Of a stretch of 64,000 bases of DNA, positions 28,940 through 39,130 are shown in pieces (the stretch's first letter is position 1; the number at the start of each line of letters is the position of its first letter). The notes under the pieces were generated by a model. That model saw nothing but the letters and a program-made list of their open reading frames with translations, did no database searches and was not told where the DNA came from. The translations under genes and the position numbers were made by a program. The DNA comes from Chitinophagaceae bacterium (lineage in GTDB: Bacteria > Bacteroidota > Bacteroidia > Chitinophagales > Chitinophagaceae), in the NCBI GenBank assembly GCA_016720825.1, contig JADKJV010000001.1:124001-188000 (forward strand). The letters are read 5' to 3'.

Positions 28940-30392
28940 ATGGAAGCAAATCCTTTACTGTCATCTTATACGCATGAATCCCGGGTCTGGGATGAAATGT
29001 TTACCGGCACTGATGTGCGGTCATCTTACCGTCAGTTTGTAGATGCCCTGCGTGGTATCCAGGCCGCAGAAATGACACATAAAGATGAACTGGCCAAGAA
29101 ACTTTTCATGAGCCAGGGCATCACCTTCACAGTGTACAGCAGTGGCGAAGGCATTGAAAAAATATTCCCTTTCGATATTGTTCCCCGTATCATTGAAGCT
29201 TCTGAATGGAACCTGATTGAGCGGGGAATCAAACAGCGGCTCAAAGCACTGAATATTTTCCTGAAAGATATTTACAGCAACCAGTTTATTATCCGTGACG
29301 GATTAATCCCCGCCAAACTGATTTACAGTTGTCCCAATTTCACGCGGCCGATGATGAATGTACCCGTGCCGCATGATATCTATACCCACATTACGGGTAT
29401 TGACCTGATCCGTGATCATGACGGCAGTTTTTATGTGCTGGAAGATAACCTGCGCACGCCATCCGGAGTTTCATATATGCTGGAGAACAGGAGCATCACA
29501 TACCGGATCTTCCCCGACCTGATCCGGAAAAACAAAGTGCTGCCCGGTAAAAGATTACCCAGACCGGCTGATGAAAAACCTGATGGCTTTGGCGGGCAGG
29601 CAGCAGAGCAACCCCACCGTTGTGTTACTCACGCCCGGTATTTATAACTCCGCTTACTTTGAACATACCACACTGGCAAGACTGATGGGTATTGAACTGG
29701 TGGAAGGCCGCGACCTGGTCGTGGATAATCATAAAGTGTATATGAAAACCACGCGCGGATTGAAACAAGTGGATGTGATTTACCGGAGGGTGGATGATGA
29801 TTTTATTGATCCGCTGGTATTCAGGGGCGACAGTATGCTGGGGGTTCCCGGTATTTATGGCGCATACCGCAGCGGGAATGTGGCTATCGTGAATGCCATG
29901 GGTAATGGTGTGGCAGATGATAAAGCCGTATATGCTTATGTGCCCGACATGATCCGGTATTACCTGAATGAGGAGCCTATATTGAAAACCGTTCCCACTT
30001 ACCAGCTGGCCAATCCTGATCACCGCAAGCTGGTGTTTGAAAATATGAGTACGATGGTGATCAAGCGCACGAATGAATCGGGCGGCTATGGCATGCTGAT
30101 CGGCAGCAGCGCCACCGAAAAACAAATGGAGGAATTCAGGGAAGCAATTACAGAAGATCCGCGGAGTTTTATCGCGCAGCCTATTATCAGTCTTTCGTCG
30201 GCACCCTGTTACATCAATGGTATTTTACAACCCCGCCGGGTTGACCTGAGGCCTTATGCCTTATACGGACCCGATGGAATAGATATTGTACCGGGCGGTT
30301 TAACGCGCGTGGCGCTGAAAGAAGGTTCACTGGTTGTTAATTCATCACAGGGTGGAGGCAGTAAGGACACCTGGGTACTGGCAGGAGAATAA
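28940..30392 (+). CDS. Circularly permuted ATP-grasp protein (single-base frameshift)
   Basis: Member of the circularly permuted ATP-grasp type 2 family, predicted carboxylate-amine ligases. It starts MEANPLLSSYTHESRVWDEMF; the first frame carries FLKDIYSNQFIIRDG and DGSFYVLEDNLRTPSGVSYM. The frame then breaks at an AAAA run near 29549-29552. Removing one A gives LPGKDYPDRLMKNLMALAG, and the second frame continues to 30392 with VIKRTNESGGYGMLIG and FIAQPIISLSSAP. The joined length is about 484 residues, as expected. The next two genes (alpha-E, transglutaminase) follow at 27 and 13 nt, the conserved partner set. The ligand and product of this cluster are not established; peptide or amide bond formation has been proposed in comparative work. 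Confidence 0.88.
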
Positions 30393-30419
30393 ATCAATCA
30401 TCCAAAATTTAATCACACA

Positions 30420-31355
30420 ATGTTAAGCCGCGTAGCTGATGCTGTTTTCTGGATGGCCCGTTATATGGAAAGAACGAATGGGATGCTGCGGATTCTCCGC
30501 ACCAATTATATTTCATCACAGGATGAGGTGAAGAATTTCAGCTGGACACCGCTGCTCCGCAATTTCAGCGATGCACCGGAAGAAAAAAGAGCCGCTATCG
30601 GGAATAATTCGCCTGCTGTGATAGAGCACCTGCTGCTCGACCGGGATAACGGCGCATCAGTCATAAACAATATCACCAGGGCCCGTGAAAATGCCCGCGC
30701 CGTACAGGATCATATTACCAAAGAAGTATGGCAATGCCTCAATAATTATTATCACATCATCCGAGAGCCGAATTTGCTGCAACAGCTACAAACCGGTGAC
30801 CCGGTAACGGTGCTCGATGCCATGGTATATCATGGCATGTTATACCACGGCACGGTGGATATCACGATGGCACGCGGCGAGGGATTTAATTATCTCAACA
30901 TCGGTAAGTTCCTGGAAAGAGGAATCCTTTCTATTGATATGCTGCATATCAAACTGCTTGAAATGGATTACCACCTGGAACATAAAACCGAAGTACCGGC
31001 ACTCCGTTACCTGCTCTATTCACTCAGCGGTTATGAATTGTACATGAAAACCCACCGGGGAAATTTCCAGGTGAACCTGGTACTTGAACTGATTTTGTAC
31101 AATGATAATTTCCCGCATTCTGTGGCGTACTGCCTGAAACAGCTTTACCGTTATTTTGAAAGACTGGAACCGGAAAGCCTGCCGGAAAGTTATAAGCAGC
31201 TTGAATTCCTGATCGGCCGGGCTATGACAAGGGTGAAATACCATTCCATTAATTCAAACGATGGTGAAGGGCTGAAACAATTTTTGCAGCAGGTGAGACA
31301 GGATTTTACAGGGATCGCAGCGGCCTTTAACCAATATTATTTCGGAAACCAATAA
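30420..31355 (+). CDS. Alpha-E domain protein
   Basis: 311 residues, all-helical 'alpha-E' domain (DUF403-like) that occurs with ATP-grasp and transglutaminase-like partners. The start MLSRVADAVFWMARYMERT is the family's hallmark N-terminus, and the C-terminal part (RAMTRVKYHSINSNDGEGL) is also typical. It has no signal peptide or membrane helix, so it is probably cytoplasmic and works in complex with the ATP-grasp protein encoded just before it. The biochemical role is unknown. Confidence 0.88.
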   Translation: MLSRVADAVFWMARYMERTNGMLRILRTNYISSQDEVKNFSWTPLLRNFSDAPEEKRAAIGNNSPAVIEHLLLDRDNGASVINNITRARENARAVQDHITKEVWQCLNNYYHIIREPNLLQQLQTGDPVTVLDAMVYHGMLYHGTVDITMARGEGFNYLNIGKFLERGILSIDMLHIKLLEMDYHLEHKTEVPALRYLLYSLSGYELYMKTHRGNFQVNLVLELILYNDNFPHSVAYCLKQLYRYFERLEPESLPESYKQLEFLIGRAMTRVKYHSINSNDGEGLKQFLQQVRQDFTGIAAAFNQYYFGNQ

Positions 31356-31368
31356 GATTAATACCAGC

Positions 31369-32322
31369 ATGCCTGAATATAATATCAGACATATCACCAG
31401 ATATACTTATCCCGCACCGGCTACTGACAGTGCCAACCAGCTGATCCTATATCCGCACAGCACGGACCACCAGGAATTGCGCGAATACAAGCTGGAGATC
31501 TCGCACCAGCCGCATGTTGAATTCTTTATTGATTATTTCGGCAATAAAGTGGGGATTTTTTCACTGATCCGTCCGCATACCGAATTACTGATCCGTGCCG
31601 AAATGGATGTGGTGACGCATGAAGTGGAACTCCCTGCCGATGAGGCCCGGGCTTCGGAACAATGGATAACCCTGGCCGAAGAGAGTGAACAATGGCCCTG
31701 CCTTGATTTTATGCTGCAGGAGAAAGCAGACATGCATGATGACATTGAAGCCCTCACCCTTTCATTTATTAAAGACGACATCACTCCTTTTGCAGCCGTA
31801 AAAACCATGTCATCCTGGATCAATGAGAATTTTTCTTATGTAAAAGGAATCACCAGCGTGGAAACCAGTGTGGATGAAATCTGGCGGTTACGAGCCGGCG
31901 TATGCCAGGATTTCGCACACATGCTCCTGGTGATGCTGCGCATGGCTGGGATTCCATCCCGGTATGTAAGCGGATATATCTGTCCCAAAAACCATGAGCT
32001 CAGGGGTGAAGGCGCCACGCATGCCTGGGTCGAAGCCTGGATTCCAAATTATGGGTGGATTGGTGTTGATCCCACCAACAACTGTATTGTGAGTGACCGC
32101 CATGTAAGACTGGCTGCAGGCAGGGATTTCAGTGACTGCACCCCGGTGAAAGGTATTTACAAAGGTCCTTCCCAGCACCTGCTGGAAGTATCTGTTGTGA
32201 TCAATAATGCCCTGGCTGAAAATGCGGAACCGCTCACCCCGGTTTTCACTTATAAAGTAACCCAGGAAAGTCCTTCAGATAATTCTTACCGCAGATTCAT
32301 GGAAATCCAGCAACAGCAATAA
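31369..32322 (+). CDS. Transglutaminase-like cysteine protease family protein
   Basis: 317 residues. The N-terminal beta domain (YNIRHITRYTYPAPATDSANQL) is the 'bacterial transglutaminase N' domain. The catalytic domain has the Cys in RLRAGVCQDFAHMLL (residue ~182), the His in GATHAWVEAW (~220) and the Asp in WIGVDPTNN (~236), so the triad is complete. It lies 13 nt after the alpha-E gene and probably acts on the ATP-grasp product as a peptidase or cross-linking enzyme; this is inference from the conserved cluster. No signal peptide is seen. Confidence 0.9.
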   Translation: MPEYNIRHITRYTYPAPATDSANQLILYPHSTDHQELREYKLEISHQPHVEFFIDYFGNKVGIFSLIRPHTELLIRAEMDVVTHEVELPADEARASEQWITLAEESEQWPCLDFMLQEKADMHDDIEALTLSFIKDDITPFAAVKTMSSWINENFSYVKGITSVETSVDEIWRLRAGVCQDFAHMLLVMLRMAGIPSRYVSGYICPKNHELRGEGATHAWVEAWIPNYGWIGVDPTNNCIVSDRHVRLAAGRDFSDCTPVKGIYKGPSQHLLEVSVVINNALAENAEPLTPVFTYKVTQESPSDNSYRRFMEIQQQQ

Positions 32323-32345
32323 CTTGCATCCCAAATAATAACGAT

Positions 32346-33126
32346 ATGCCCTACCAAACCCTGCTTGCCGTTCTTGAGCACCACATACTCACGATTACGA
32401 TTAACCGTCCTGATAAAATGAATGCACTGAACAGCACTGTGCTTGATGAGCTGAACGCAGTGCTCGACAAAGTGGAAAATCACCATGAAATCAAAGCCGT
32501 CATCATTACCGGTGCCGGACCCAAAGCTTTTGTTGCCGGAGCCGATATCTCCGGAGTTTAACGGCATTGATAAATCTGCAGCCATGGCGATGGCTAAAAA
32601 AGGGCAGGATATTTTTTTCCGCATAGAAAGATCAGCCAAACCAATCGTAGCTGCTGTGAACGGATTTGCACTTGGCGGCGGTTGCGAACTGGCAATGAGC
32701 TGCCATTTCAGGATTGCCTCCGATAATGCCCGCTTTGGCCAGCCGGAAGTAAACCTGGGTTTGATACCCGGTTATGGGGGCACACAAAGACTGGTGCAAC
32801 TGGTCGGCAAAGGCAAAGCGATGGAATTACTGATGAGCGCCAATATGCTGGATGCTGCGGCAGCCCTGCAATGGGGACTGGTGAATCATGTTTGTACCCA
32901 GGAGCAACTGATTGAGCAGTGCAAACAAATCCTGAATACCATCATCAGCAAAGCACCGCTGGCAGTAGCAGGTTGTATCAAAGCAGCCAATGCCGTGTAT
33001 GATGAAACGGTAAATGGATTTGAACTTGAAATAAATGAATTCGGGAATTGCTTTGGCACCGCCGACATGAAAGAAGGCGTTGGCGCTTTCCTGGAAAAAA
33101 GGAAACCCGCATTCAAAGGCGCCTGA
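32346..33126 (+). CDS. Enoyl-CoA hydratase/isomerase family protein (single-base frameshift)
   Basis: Crotonase-fold enzyme acting on enoyl-CoA thioesters in fatty or amino acid breakdown. The first frame gives ITINRPDKMNALN and AFVAGADIS, then stops at 32561. Removing one C near 32551 restores ADISEFNGIDKSAAMAMAKKG. The second frame holds NGFALGGGCELAMSC (oxyanion-hole glycines) and FGQPEVNLGLIPGYGGTQ with the catalytic Glu residues, and ends AFKGA at 33126. The joined length of about 260 residues is normal. It starts 23 nt after the transglutaminase gene, so it may share the operon, and it is convergent with the fucosidase gene. Confidence 0.9.
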
Positions 33127-33137
33127 TCAGCGTCTTA

Positions 33138-34543
33138 TCAGTTTGCATTAAGCAGATAAGCAGTCACGCCGCTTACGTTATCAATGCCCCTGGCATCTTC
33201 GAGGAATACACGGAAAGAACTCACCGTTTCCACCGGGAATGTAACAATGCGTTTATGCCCGATGGTGTTCCCCTGGATTTCAGCGACTGAACGATTTCCC
33301 TTGTATAAAACGATTTTAAACTTGCGGATCGTCTGGCCCATGCCAATCGCTTCTCGCAGTATAATGCAGTTCATTTTAGTAGGCTGCTGTAGCTGTACAT
33401 TAAAATTCTGCAGGTTGATACTGTATGATTTCCCGGCCTGGTCATTTCCCCTCACCTGGATATTGTTACCGGGTAATTCAGCCTGGCTGAACTGGTAATA
33501 AATGCTGGCATCTTTCAGCAGGTTGTTGCTGAAACTTTCATCCCGCAATTTTTTAAAGCCATTCAGGCTGGCGATATCTGCATCAGGAATCAGTCCGCGG
33601 CTGTCAGGAGGAACATTGAGTAATAAATTCGCACCTCGACCTACTGACTTCAGGTAAAGCTGGAACAGTTCTTCCGGTGTTTTCACTTTTGCATCTTCAT
33701 CTGCATGCCAAAACCAGCCCGGACGGATGCTCACATCACATTCTGAAAGGATCCAGAGTTTACCTGCCACATTACCCTGTGCGAGTGTATCATTATGCGG
33801 GGCACCAAGTCCTCTTTTAAATCCGGCGGTATCCAGGAAATTCCAGTTGGGATCGCCGCGATACCGTTTTCATTGCCTGTCCACCTGATATCAGGTCCGA
33901 TATCACTGAAGATGACAGTTTGCGGGGAGATTTTACGCACGAGTGCTTCATATCTTTTCCAGTCGTACACCTGTTTTTTGCCATTGGGACCTTCGCCGTT
34001 GGCGCCATCCCACCATAATTCCCAAACCGGGCCGTAGTTCAATAAAACTTCACGCAGCATACCGGCAAAATCATCATTGTATTTATCGGTACCGTAATCA
34101 GGATGGTTTCGGTCCCAGGGTGAAATATACACACCGAAACGAAGTCCGTTTTCGCGGCAGGCTATGGAAAGTTCTTTGAGTACATCGCCTTTGCCATCTT
34201 TCCAGCTGCTTTCCCTTACAGTATGTTTTGAAAATTTACTGGGCCAGAGACAGAAGCCATCGTGGTGTTTGGCGGTTATGATGATTCCTTTGGCGCCGGC
34301 AGCTTTAGCGGCCGCACACCATTGGTTGCAATCGAGCTGGGCAGGATTGAATAATGCTTCTGCTTCATTGCCTTCGCCCCATTCTTTACCGGTAAAAGTA
34401 TTGGGGCCAAAATGCATGAAGAGGTAGAATTCGTTTTCATGCCAGGCCAGCTGCTGTTTGGTGGGCAGCGGGCCGGACTTACCTGTTTGCCCCATTACGG
34501 TGGCGCAATACAGGAATGACAAGCTTAACAGTATATATTTCAT
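33138..34543 (-). CDS. Alpha-L-fucosidase, GH29 family (single-base frameshift)
   Basis: Secreted glycoside hydrolase that removes alpha-L-fucose from glycans. The signal peptide is MKYILLSLSFLYCATVMGQ. The GH29 core has FMHFGPNTFTGKEWGEGNE, ITAKHHDGFCLWPS, FGVYISPWDRN and WELWWDGANGEGPNG, whose Asp is the expected nucleophile. The first frame runs off course after GNENGIAAIP near 33857. Restoring one G (GIAGDPNWNFLDTAGF) rejoins the second frame, which contains GKLWILSECDVSIRPGWFW and a C-terminal beta domain ending at 33138. The joined length is about 468 residues. It overlaps the end of the upstream phosphatase-like gene. Confidence 0.88.
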
Positions 34544-35287
34544 TCTGTCTTATTAAGAGATACGGAATTCCTGCTGTGACCGGATGGTTGGAAACAAAAA
34601 CCTTTCCCATTAACCGGGCCATCGTTTGTGCCAGTTGTGCCTGGAACAAAACCATGTTTTGGTTTATTTCACCTTTCTTTTCGATACCGGGGCCCATAGC
34701 AGCAAACCATATCTGGTATGAATCAGCTATTTTATCATAGTGAGAAGTCCATTCTTCTTTTTTAATATCACCGCGGCCGTGGTCTGTTGTGATCAGTATA
34801 GTAGTCTTGCCTTTGTACTGCGGATCACTTTGCACAAAGTTCCAGATTTCTGCCAGCCAGGCATCCACCTGGTGGGCTGCATCCAGATAAGATTTATACC
34901 GGCCGCCGTGTGCCCATTCATCTGTTTCACCATAGGATATGTATAAGACACGGGGCTTTTGGTTTTTCAGGTAATCCATGGCTGCAGCATGGGTAAACAC
35001 ATCAAGGCATTCTTCATCACCAAAAGGCCTGTACGCTTCGGCGTTCATTTTATTTAAGGAAGGAGTTTTTGCCTTCTTTCCGATTCATCAGCTGCCCAGT
35101 ATTTTTTAAAAATGCCCGCGCTGTCACCCTGGTTCCATTGGGAATTGTTGGCGATAGCGGAATCCATTCCCCTGAATAAATCCTGCCAGCGGAATCCGTC
35201 AGTCGTAACCAGAATTATATTTTGGGAAACCTGGCTTTGGGCCTGTGACACGACCAGTGCAAGAGCCAGAAACAAGGTGCATTTCAT
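34479..35287 (-). pseudogene. Alkaline-phosphatase-superfamily protein with an internal deletion
   Basis: Relatives are secreted metal-dependent phosphatase/phosphonoacetate-hydrolase-like proteins. The first part (35287 to 35054) has a signal peptide and ILVTTDGFRWQDLFRG, then stops after RRQKLLP. The second part (35048 onward) has YRPFGDEECLDVFTH, VLYISYGETDEWAHGG and ILITTDHGRG, the metal-binding Asp/His motifs. The expected middle (roughly 130-150 residues, including the YPGYSE-type nucleophile segment) is absent, so the product could not be catalytic. The C-terminal frame also runs 64 bases into the fucosidase gene, and a TAATAA in another frame sits just before the fucosidase ATG, hinting at a second indel. 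Confidence 0.75.
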
Positions 35288-35378
35288 ATCCTCAATGTTA
35301 CGATTATTCCTCCAAAATCAGTCAGTCTAATGCGTTATATCAGGATGAAATCCCGGGGATGTTCAGCGGTAATTGGAT

Positions 35379-35386
35379 TACCTTTG
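35379..35386 (+). promoter_or_regulatory. -7 element TACCTTTG for fumC
   Basis: TACCTTTG matches TAnnTTTG, 20 nt before the fumC ATG at 35407. It supports this ATG over in-frame codons further upstream. Confidence 0.5.
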
Positions 35387-35406
35387 CGACGTTAAAAAAA
35401 TTTATT

Positions 35407-36807
35407 ATGGAATACAGGATTGAGAAAGACACTATGGGCGAGGTACAGGTTCCCGCCAATGCGTTATTTGGTGCACAGACCCAGCGCAGTATTGACAATT
35501 TCAAAATTGCACAGGATATCAACCGCATGCCGAAAGAAATCATCCATGCTTTTGCTTACCTGAAAAAAGCGGCTGCTATTACTAATACGGAAGCCGGTGT
35601 AATGCCGAAAAACAAATCGGCATTGATTGGTAAAGTATGTGATGAGATCCTGAAAGGCGAGCATGCTGAGTTCTTCCCCCTGGTGGTTTGGCAAACAGGC
35701 AGCGGCACGCAAAGTAATATGAATGTAAATGAAGTGATCGCTAATCGTGGTCATGTGCTGAAAGGCGGCAAACTGACTGACAAGGAAAAATTCCTGCATC
35801 CCAATAATGATGTGAACAAATCACAATCTTCTAACGATACTTTTCCAACGGCCATGCATATTGCGGCCTATACGACTCTGGTTCACACAACAATTCCTGG
35901 CGTTAAAAAACTGCGTGACACCCTTGCGAAAAAAAGTAAGCAGTATATGAAAGTGGTGAAGATCGGCCGTACGCATTTTATGGATGCAACGCCACTTACG
36001 GTGGGGCAGGAATTCAGCGGATATGTTTCCCAGCTGGATCACGGACTGAAAGCACTTAAAAATACATTACCCCATCTCAGCGAACTGGCACTCGGCGGAA
36101 CGGCTGTTGGTACTGGCATCAATACCCCTCCCAATTATGCGGTGAAAGTAGCAGGCCATATTGCCAAACTCACCAAACTTCCTTTCATTACTGCTGAAAA
36201 TAAATTTGAAGCACTGGCTGCACATGATGCGATAGTGGAAGCACATGGCGCTTTAAAAACACTGGCGGTAAGTCTGATGAAAATTGCAAATGATATCCGC
36301 ATGCTTTCATCCGGTCCGCGCAGTGGTATCGGTGAAATTTTTATCCCGGATAACGAACCCGGTTCATCTATCATGCCGGGCAAAGTGAATCCCACACAAT
36401 GTGAAGCGCTTTCCATGATTGCTGCACAGGTCATGGGTAATGATGTGGCCATTAACATCGGTGGTGCTACAGGTCATTTTGAACTGAATGTATTCAAACC
36501 GGTAATGATTTATAATTTCCTGCACAGTGCACTCCTGATTGGTGATGGTTGTGTGTCGTTTAATGATAAATGTGCAGTGGGACTTAAACCGATTGAAGCC
36601 AATATCAAAAAACACGTTGACAACAGCCTGATGCTGGTAACGGCGCTCAATACTAAAATCGGTTATTATAAAGCGGCAGAGATTGCACAGAAAGCACATA
36701 AAGAAGGTACTACGCTGAAAGAAATGGCAGTGAAGCTGGGTTATGTAACGCCGGCCCAATTTGATGAATGGGTGGTTCCGGCCAACATGGTTGGTAAACT
36801 CGGTTAA
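35407..36807 (+). CDS. fumC: FumC, class II fumarate hydratase
   Basis: Iron-independent fumarase of the TCA cycle, cytoplasmic homotetramer. It starts MEYRIEKDTMGEVQVPANALFGAQTQRS, which is typical, so in-frame codons back to 35245 are excluded. Fumarase/aspartase motifs are SSNDTFPTAMHIAA (residues ~138-151), GRTHFMDATPLT (~180) and the family signature GSSIMPGKVNPTQCEA (~316). At 466 residues it is standard. A terminator follows 58 nt downstream. Confidence 0.95.
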   Translation: MEYRIEKDTMGEVQVPANALFGAQTQRSIDNFKIAQDINRMPKEIIHAFAYLKKAAAITNTEAGVMPKNKSALIGKVCDEILKGEHAEFFPLVVWQTGSGTQSNMNVNEVIANRGHVLKGGKLTDKEKFLHPNNDVNKSQSSNDTFPTAMHIAAYTTLVHTTIPGVKKLRDTLAKKSKQYMKVVKIGRTHFMDATPLTVGQEFSGYVSQLDHGLKALKNTLPHLSELALGGTAVGTGINTPPNYAVKVAGHIAKLTKLPFITAENKFEALAAHDAIVEAHGALKTLAVSLMKIANDIRMLSSGPRSGIGEIFIPDNEPGSSIMPGKVNPTQCEALSMIAAQVMGNDVAINIGGATGHFELNVFKPVMIYNFLHSALLIGDGCVSFNDKCAVGLKPIEANIKKHVDNSLMLVTALNTKIGYYKAAEIAQKAHKEGTTLKEMAVKLGYVTPAQFDEWVVPANMVGKLG

Positions 36808-36865
36808 TTACTTAGTAAAACCACGAATTGATCAGGAACAATTACTGAATTCAATTATTAATACG

Positions 36866-36896
36866 AATCCCCGCTTGTATAGCGGGGATTTTTGTA
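36866..36896 (+). terminator. Rho-independent terminator after fumC
   Basis: AATCCCCGC-TTGTATA-GCGGGGATT forms a 9-bp stem with a T-rich tail (TTTTG), 58 nt after the fumC stop. Confidence 0.85.
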
Positions 36897-36947
36897 TTTA
36901 TCTTGTACGTAGAACCATTATCCAAACGAAAAACAAAATCCATCGCT

Positions 36948-37215
36948 ATGAAGAGTACTGTAAAGGCACCTGTTTATATTTCTGCCACTCCATTGAGAGC
37001 CATCGCTCCGCCGGTTGAAAAAACAATCACTTTCAGAACAGTCCCCCTACCTGCGCCGGGTATTAGCCGGTAACAAAAGTACAGTTAGCCGCGGACGTGT
37101 TTTACCCCTTGATCAGTCTAAAATCACCAAACCAGGAATTTTGATGTCGCGCCTGAACCGTTCAAACGGCAAGGCCGATCTGAAAGAAAAAGACTGGTTC
37201 AACCACTACGAATAA
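36948..37215 (+). CDS. Small basic hypothetical protein, possibly frameshifted
   Basis: Between two terminators lies a short transcription unit. The ATG at 36948 opens a 41-codon frame (MKSTVKAPVYISATPLRAIA) that stops at 37073. An overlapping frame (37015-37215, TTG start) continues with SPYLRRVLAGNKSTVSRGR and ends KEKDWFNHYE. One indel near 37050-37070 would join them into a protein of about 88 residues. It is rich in Lys and Arg, with no signal peptide or membrane segment. I do not recognise a family. The placement between terminators argues that something is transcribed here. Confidence 0.45.
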
Positions 37216-37246
37216 TACTTTCGATAAACCCTTGAGCAAAAAATAA

Positions 37247-37275
37247 GCCCCCGGTAACGGGGGCATATTTTTTTG
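37247..37275 (+). terminator. Rho-independent terminator
   Basis: GCCCCCG-GTAA-CGGGGGC stem (37247-37264) followed by ATATTTTTTT. It can end the small gene; on the other strand it would follow the sugar dehydrogenase stop. Confidence 0.85.
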
Positions 37276-37297
37276 TGTAATACCAGGAAGAAGCTGG

Positions 37298-39130
37298 TTA
37301 TTCCTTTACAAATTTTTCTATCTGCACTTCCATATCATATCCATTATACAGTTTCAGGAAATACATACCCGGCCGGAGCCCGGTTAAATTCAGGCTGAAA
37401 TTATCCTGGTGACTGGTTACCTGTTTGAGCAGGATACCGTTTATGTCGCATACCTGTGCAAGCACGGGTTTACGTAGATTCTTTTTCGCTTTTATGTTTA
37501 GTACGTTATGAACGGGGTTTGGCCAGATCTGCACCAGGTCCTTCACCACCGGCGGATGTGCCAGCGGATTATCATTAATCGGCAGTGTGATCAGTGTTTT
37601 ATAAGTAAGCAGCAGCACTTTGCCGCCATCTCGGGTTGCAGTAACTGATCCGCTGCTGAATCCCCCGGTTGGGCCAGAAGTATTCCCGCTGCTGTCAATT
37701 ACCACCCAAAATTTACCACTGTTGCCAATGGGATGTATTGCCAGGTCACGCACCCGCCAGCCATGCAACAGCGGGAATGTATCCACGTTGTTGGCAGATG
37801 ATGTACTGTCCACAAAGTCACCTGAGGGTTTCAGCCTCAACCGGTATAAGCCCTGTTTTAAAGAACTTACGAGCAGGGAGTTTTTCCATCCCGGAATATT
37901 TCCCTTGTAAAAATCAATACTTGATGGTGCAATAGTGGGCCATGTAAAATTATTACTTCCATCTGCCGGAATTGCGGAAGCACCCCAGTTGAAAGTAACA
38001 AACATGGGCCGTTGCATCGTATTAGAAACTGCCCAGGTATTCTCCGAATAATTTATATTCTGGGATGCCAGCCTGTCGTTATTCGGGAAAGCATCCAGCG
38101 ATGAATAGTTATTGTCAGTGGCTAATCCTGCAACCTTGGGCCAGCCATAATTTTGTCCCGACTGGATAATATTCACTTCATCATCAGATTTATCGCCATG
38201 CTCAGAACTGTATAAACGCCAGGTGCCGTTTACATTACCCCAGGCGATCCCTTGTGCATTGCGGTGGCCAAAACTGTAAACGGGTGTCTTCATCGTACCG
38301 CCGCCGATGGTACTGTGTACATAAGGATTGTCGTTAGGTATCCATTGCCGCCAGCGGTCATAATCATGAACAGGTGAGCCTGGCACACCATCGCCGTCGG
38401 GTTCTGTATTTAAGCGCAGCACTTTGCCTTCACAGGTATCAGTACTTTGGGCATAATTGGGCCGGGATGCATTGTTGAATTGCCCGGCACCCATATCACC
38501 AATTGTATAATATATACGGTACTGGTCGTTGGGTGCCACGCCTTCTTTAGCGGGTCCGATTACGAGTCTGCCCGAATTATGGTCATTACTCCCTGGCAGG
38601 TTTGAAAGCACTGTATCCATAATCATCAGTGTATCTCTTTGTGGTGATGTAGGATTACCGGCTTCCCCTGCAAAATAAAAACGACAGCGTACGATTTTTG
38701 TCCTGAAGTAACAGGGCGCTCCCGGTCCGGCAGGACAGGTACCACTAAAAACATAAGAAAGATATACCCAGGGTTTACCACTGTAGAATTCAGGATGTAT
38801 CGCTAATCCCTGCATGCCACCCTGTGGCCAGGTTCCTACTGTACGGCTGAAGCTGACCATACTTCCGCCCAATGGGATTTTAAGTACTTGCTGGGGTGGC
38901 AGGTTTTTTTGTGCCTGTGTCCTGTTTGCACTGATTCTTACCACGCGGTAACCACGTGCTTCGGTGATCCACAATGAATCATCGGGACCGTAAGTTATTT
39001 CCCATGGATATCCCAGGTTTTTTGCAACAGTATCAATGTTGAACAGCAGAGAAGTTGAATCAACAACCTGCGCCTGCATGAGCGATGTCTTTAACAGCAA
39101 CACGAATAACAACAGTTTCAGTTTCTTCAT
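37298..39130 (-). CDS. PQQ-dependent sugar dehydrogenase-like protein with T9SS sorting domain
   Basis: Secreted six-bladed beta-propeller of the glucose/sorbosone dehydrogenase family. I use the ATG at 39130 (MKKLKLLLFVLLL), whose signal peptide ends at LMQAQ. Family motifs include YPWEITYGPDDSLWITEARG near residue 40, GGMQGLAIHPEF, SNDHNSGRLVIGP, SFGHRNAQGIAWG and YSSEHGDKSDDEVNI (PQQ and calcium side). The last ~80 residues form a type A T9SS sorting domain (QIWPNPVHNVLNIKAK, then LRPGMYFLKLYNG), so PorU-dependent surface attachment is expected. Relatives may oxidise sugars, but the substrate is unknown. It is divergent from the cargo gene at 39310. Confidence 0.87.
   Translation of the reverse strand: MKKLKLLLFVLLLKTSLMQAQVVDSTSLLFNIDTVAKNLGYPWEITYGPDDSLWITEARGYRVVRISANRTQAQKNLPPQQVLKIPLGGSMVSFSRTVGTWPQGGMQGLAIHPEFYSGKPWVYLSYVFSGTCPAGPGAPCYFRTKIVRCRFYFAGEAGNPTSPQRDTLMIMDTVLSNLPGSNDHNSGRLVIGPAKEGVAPNDQYRIYYTIGDMGAGQFNNASRPNYAQSTDTCEGKVLRLNTEPDGDGVPGSPVHDYDRWRQWIPNDNPYVHSTIGGGTMKTPVYSFGHRNAQGIAWGNVNGTWRLYSSEHGDKSDDEVNIIQSGQNYGWPKVAGLATDNNYSSLDAFPNNDRLASQNINYSENTWAVSNTMQRPMFVTFNWGASAIPADGSNNFTWPTIAPSSIDFYKGNIPGWKNSLLVSSLKQGLYRLRLKPSGDFVDSTSSANNVDTFPLLHGWRVRDLAIHPIGNSGKFWVVIDSSGNTSGPTGGFSSGSVTATRDGGKVLLLTYKTLITLPINDNPLAHPPVVKDLVQIWPNPVHNVLNIKAKKNLRKPVLAQVCDINGILLKQVTSHQDNFSLNLTGLRPGMYFLKLYNGYDMEVQIEKFVKE

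Noticed and set aside
28811..28940. Start of the ATP-grasp gene at 28811
   Set aside because: The extra N-terminus overlaps the end of the B12-binding gene and has no family support; the ATG at 28940 begins the conserved sequence.
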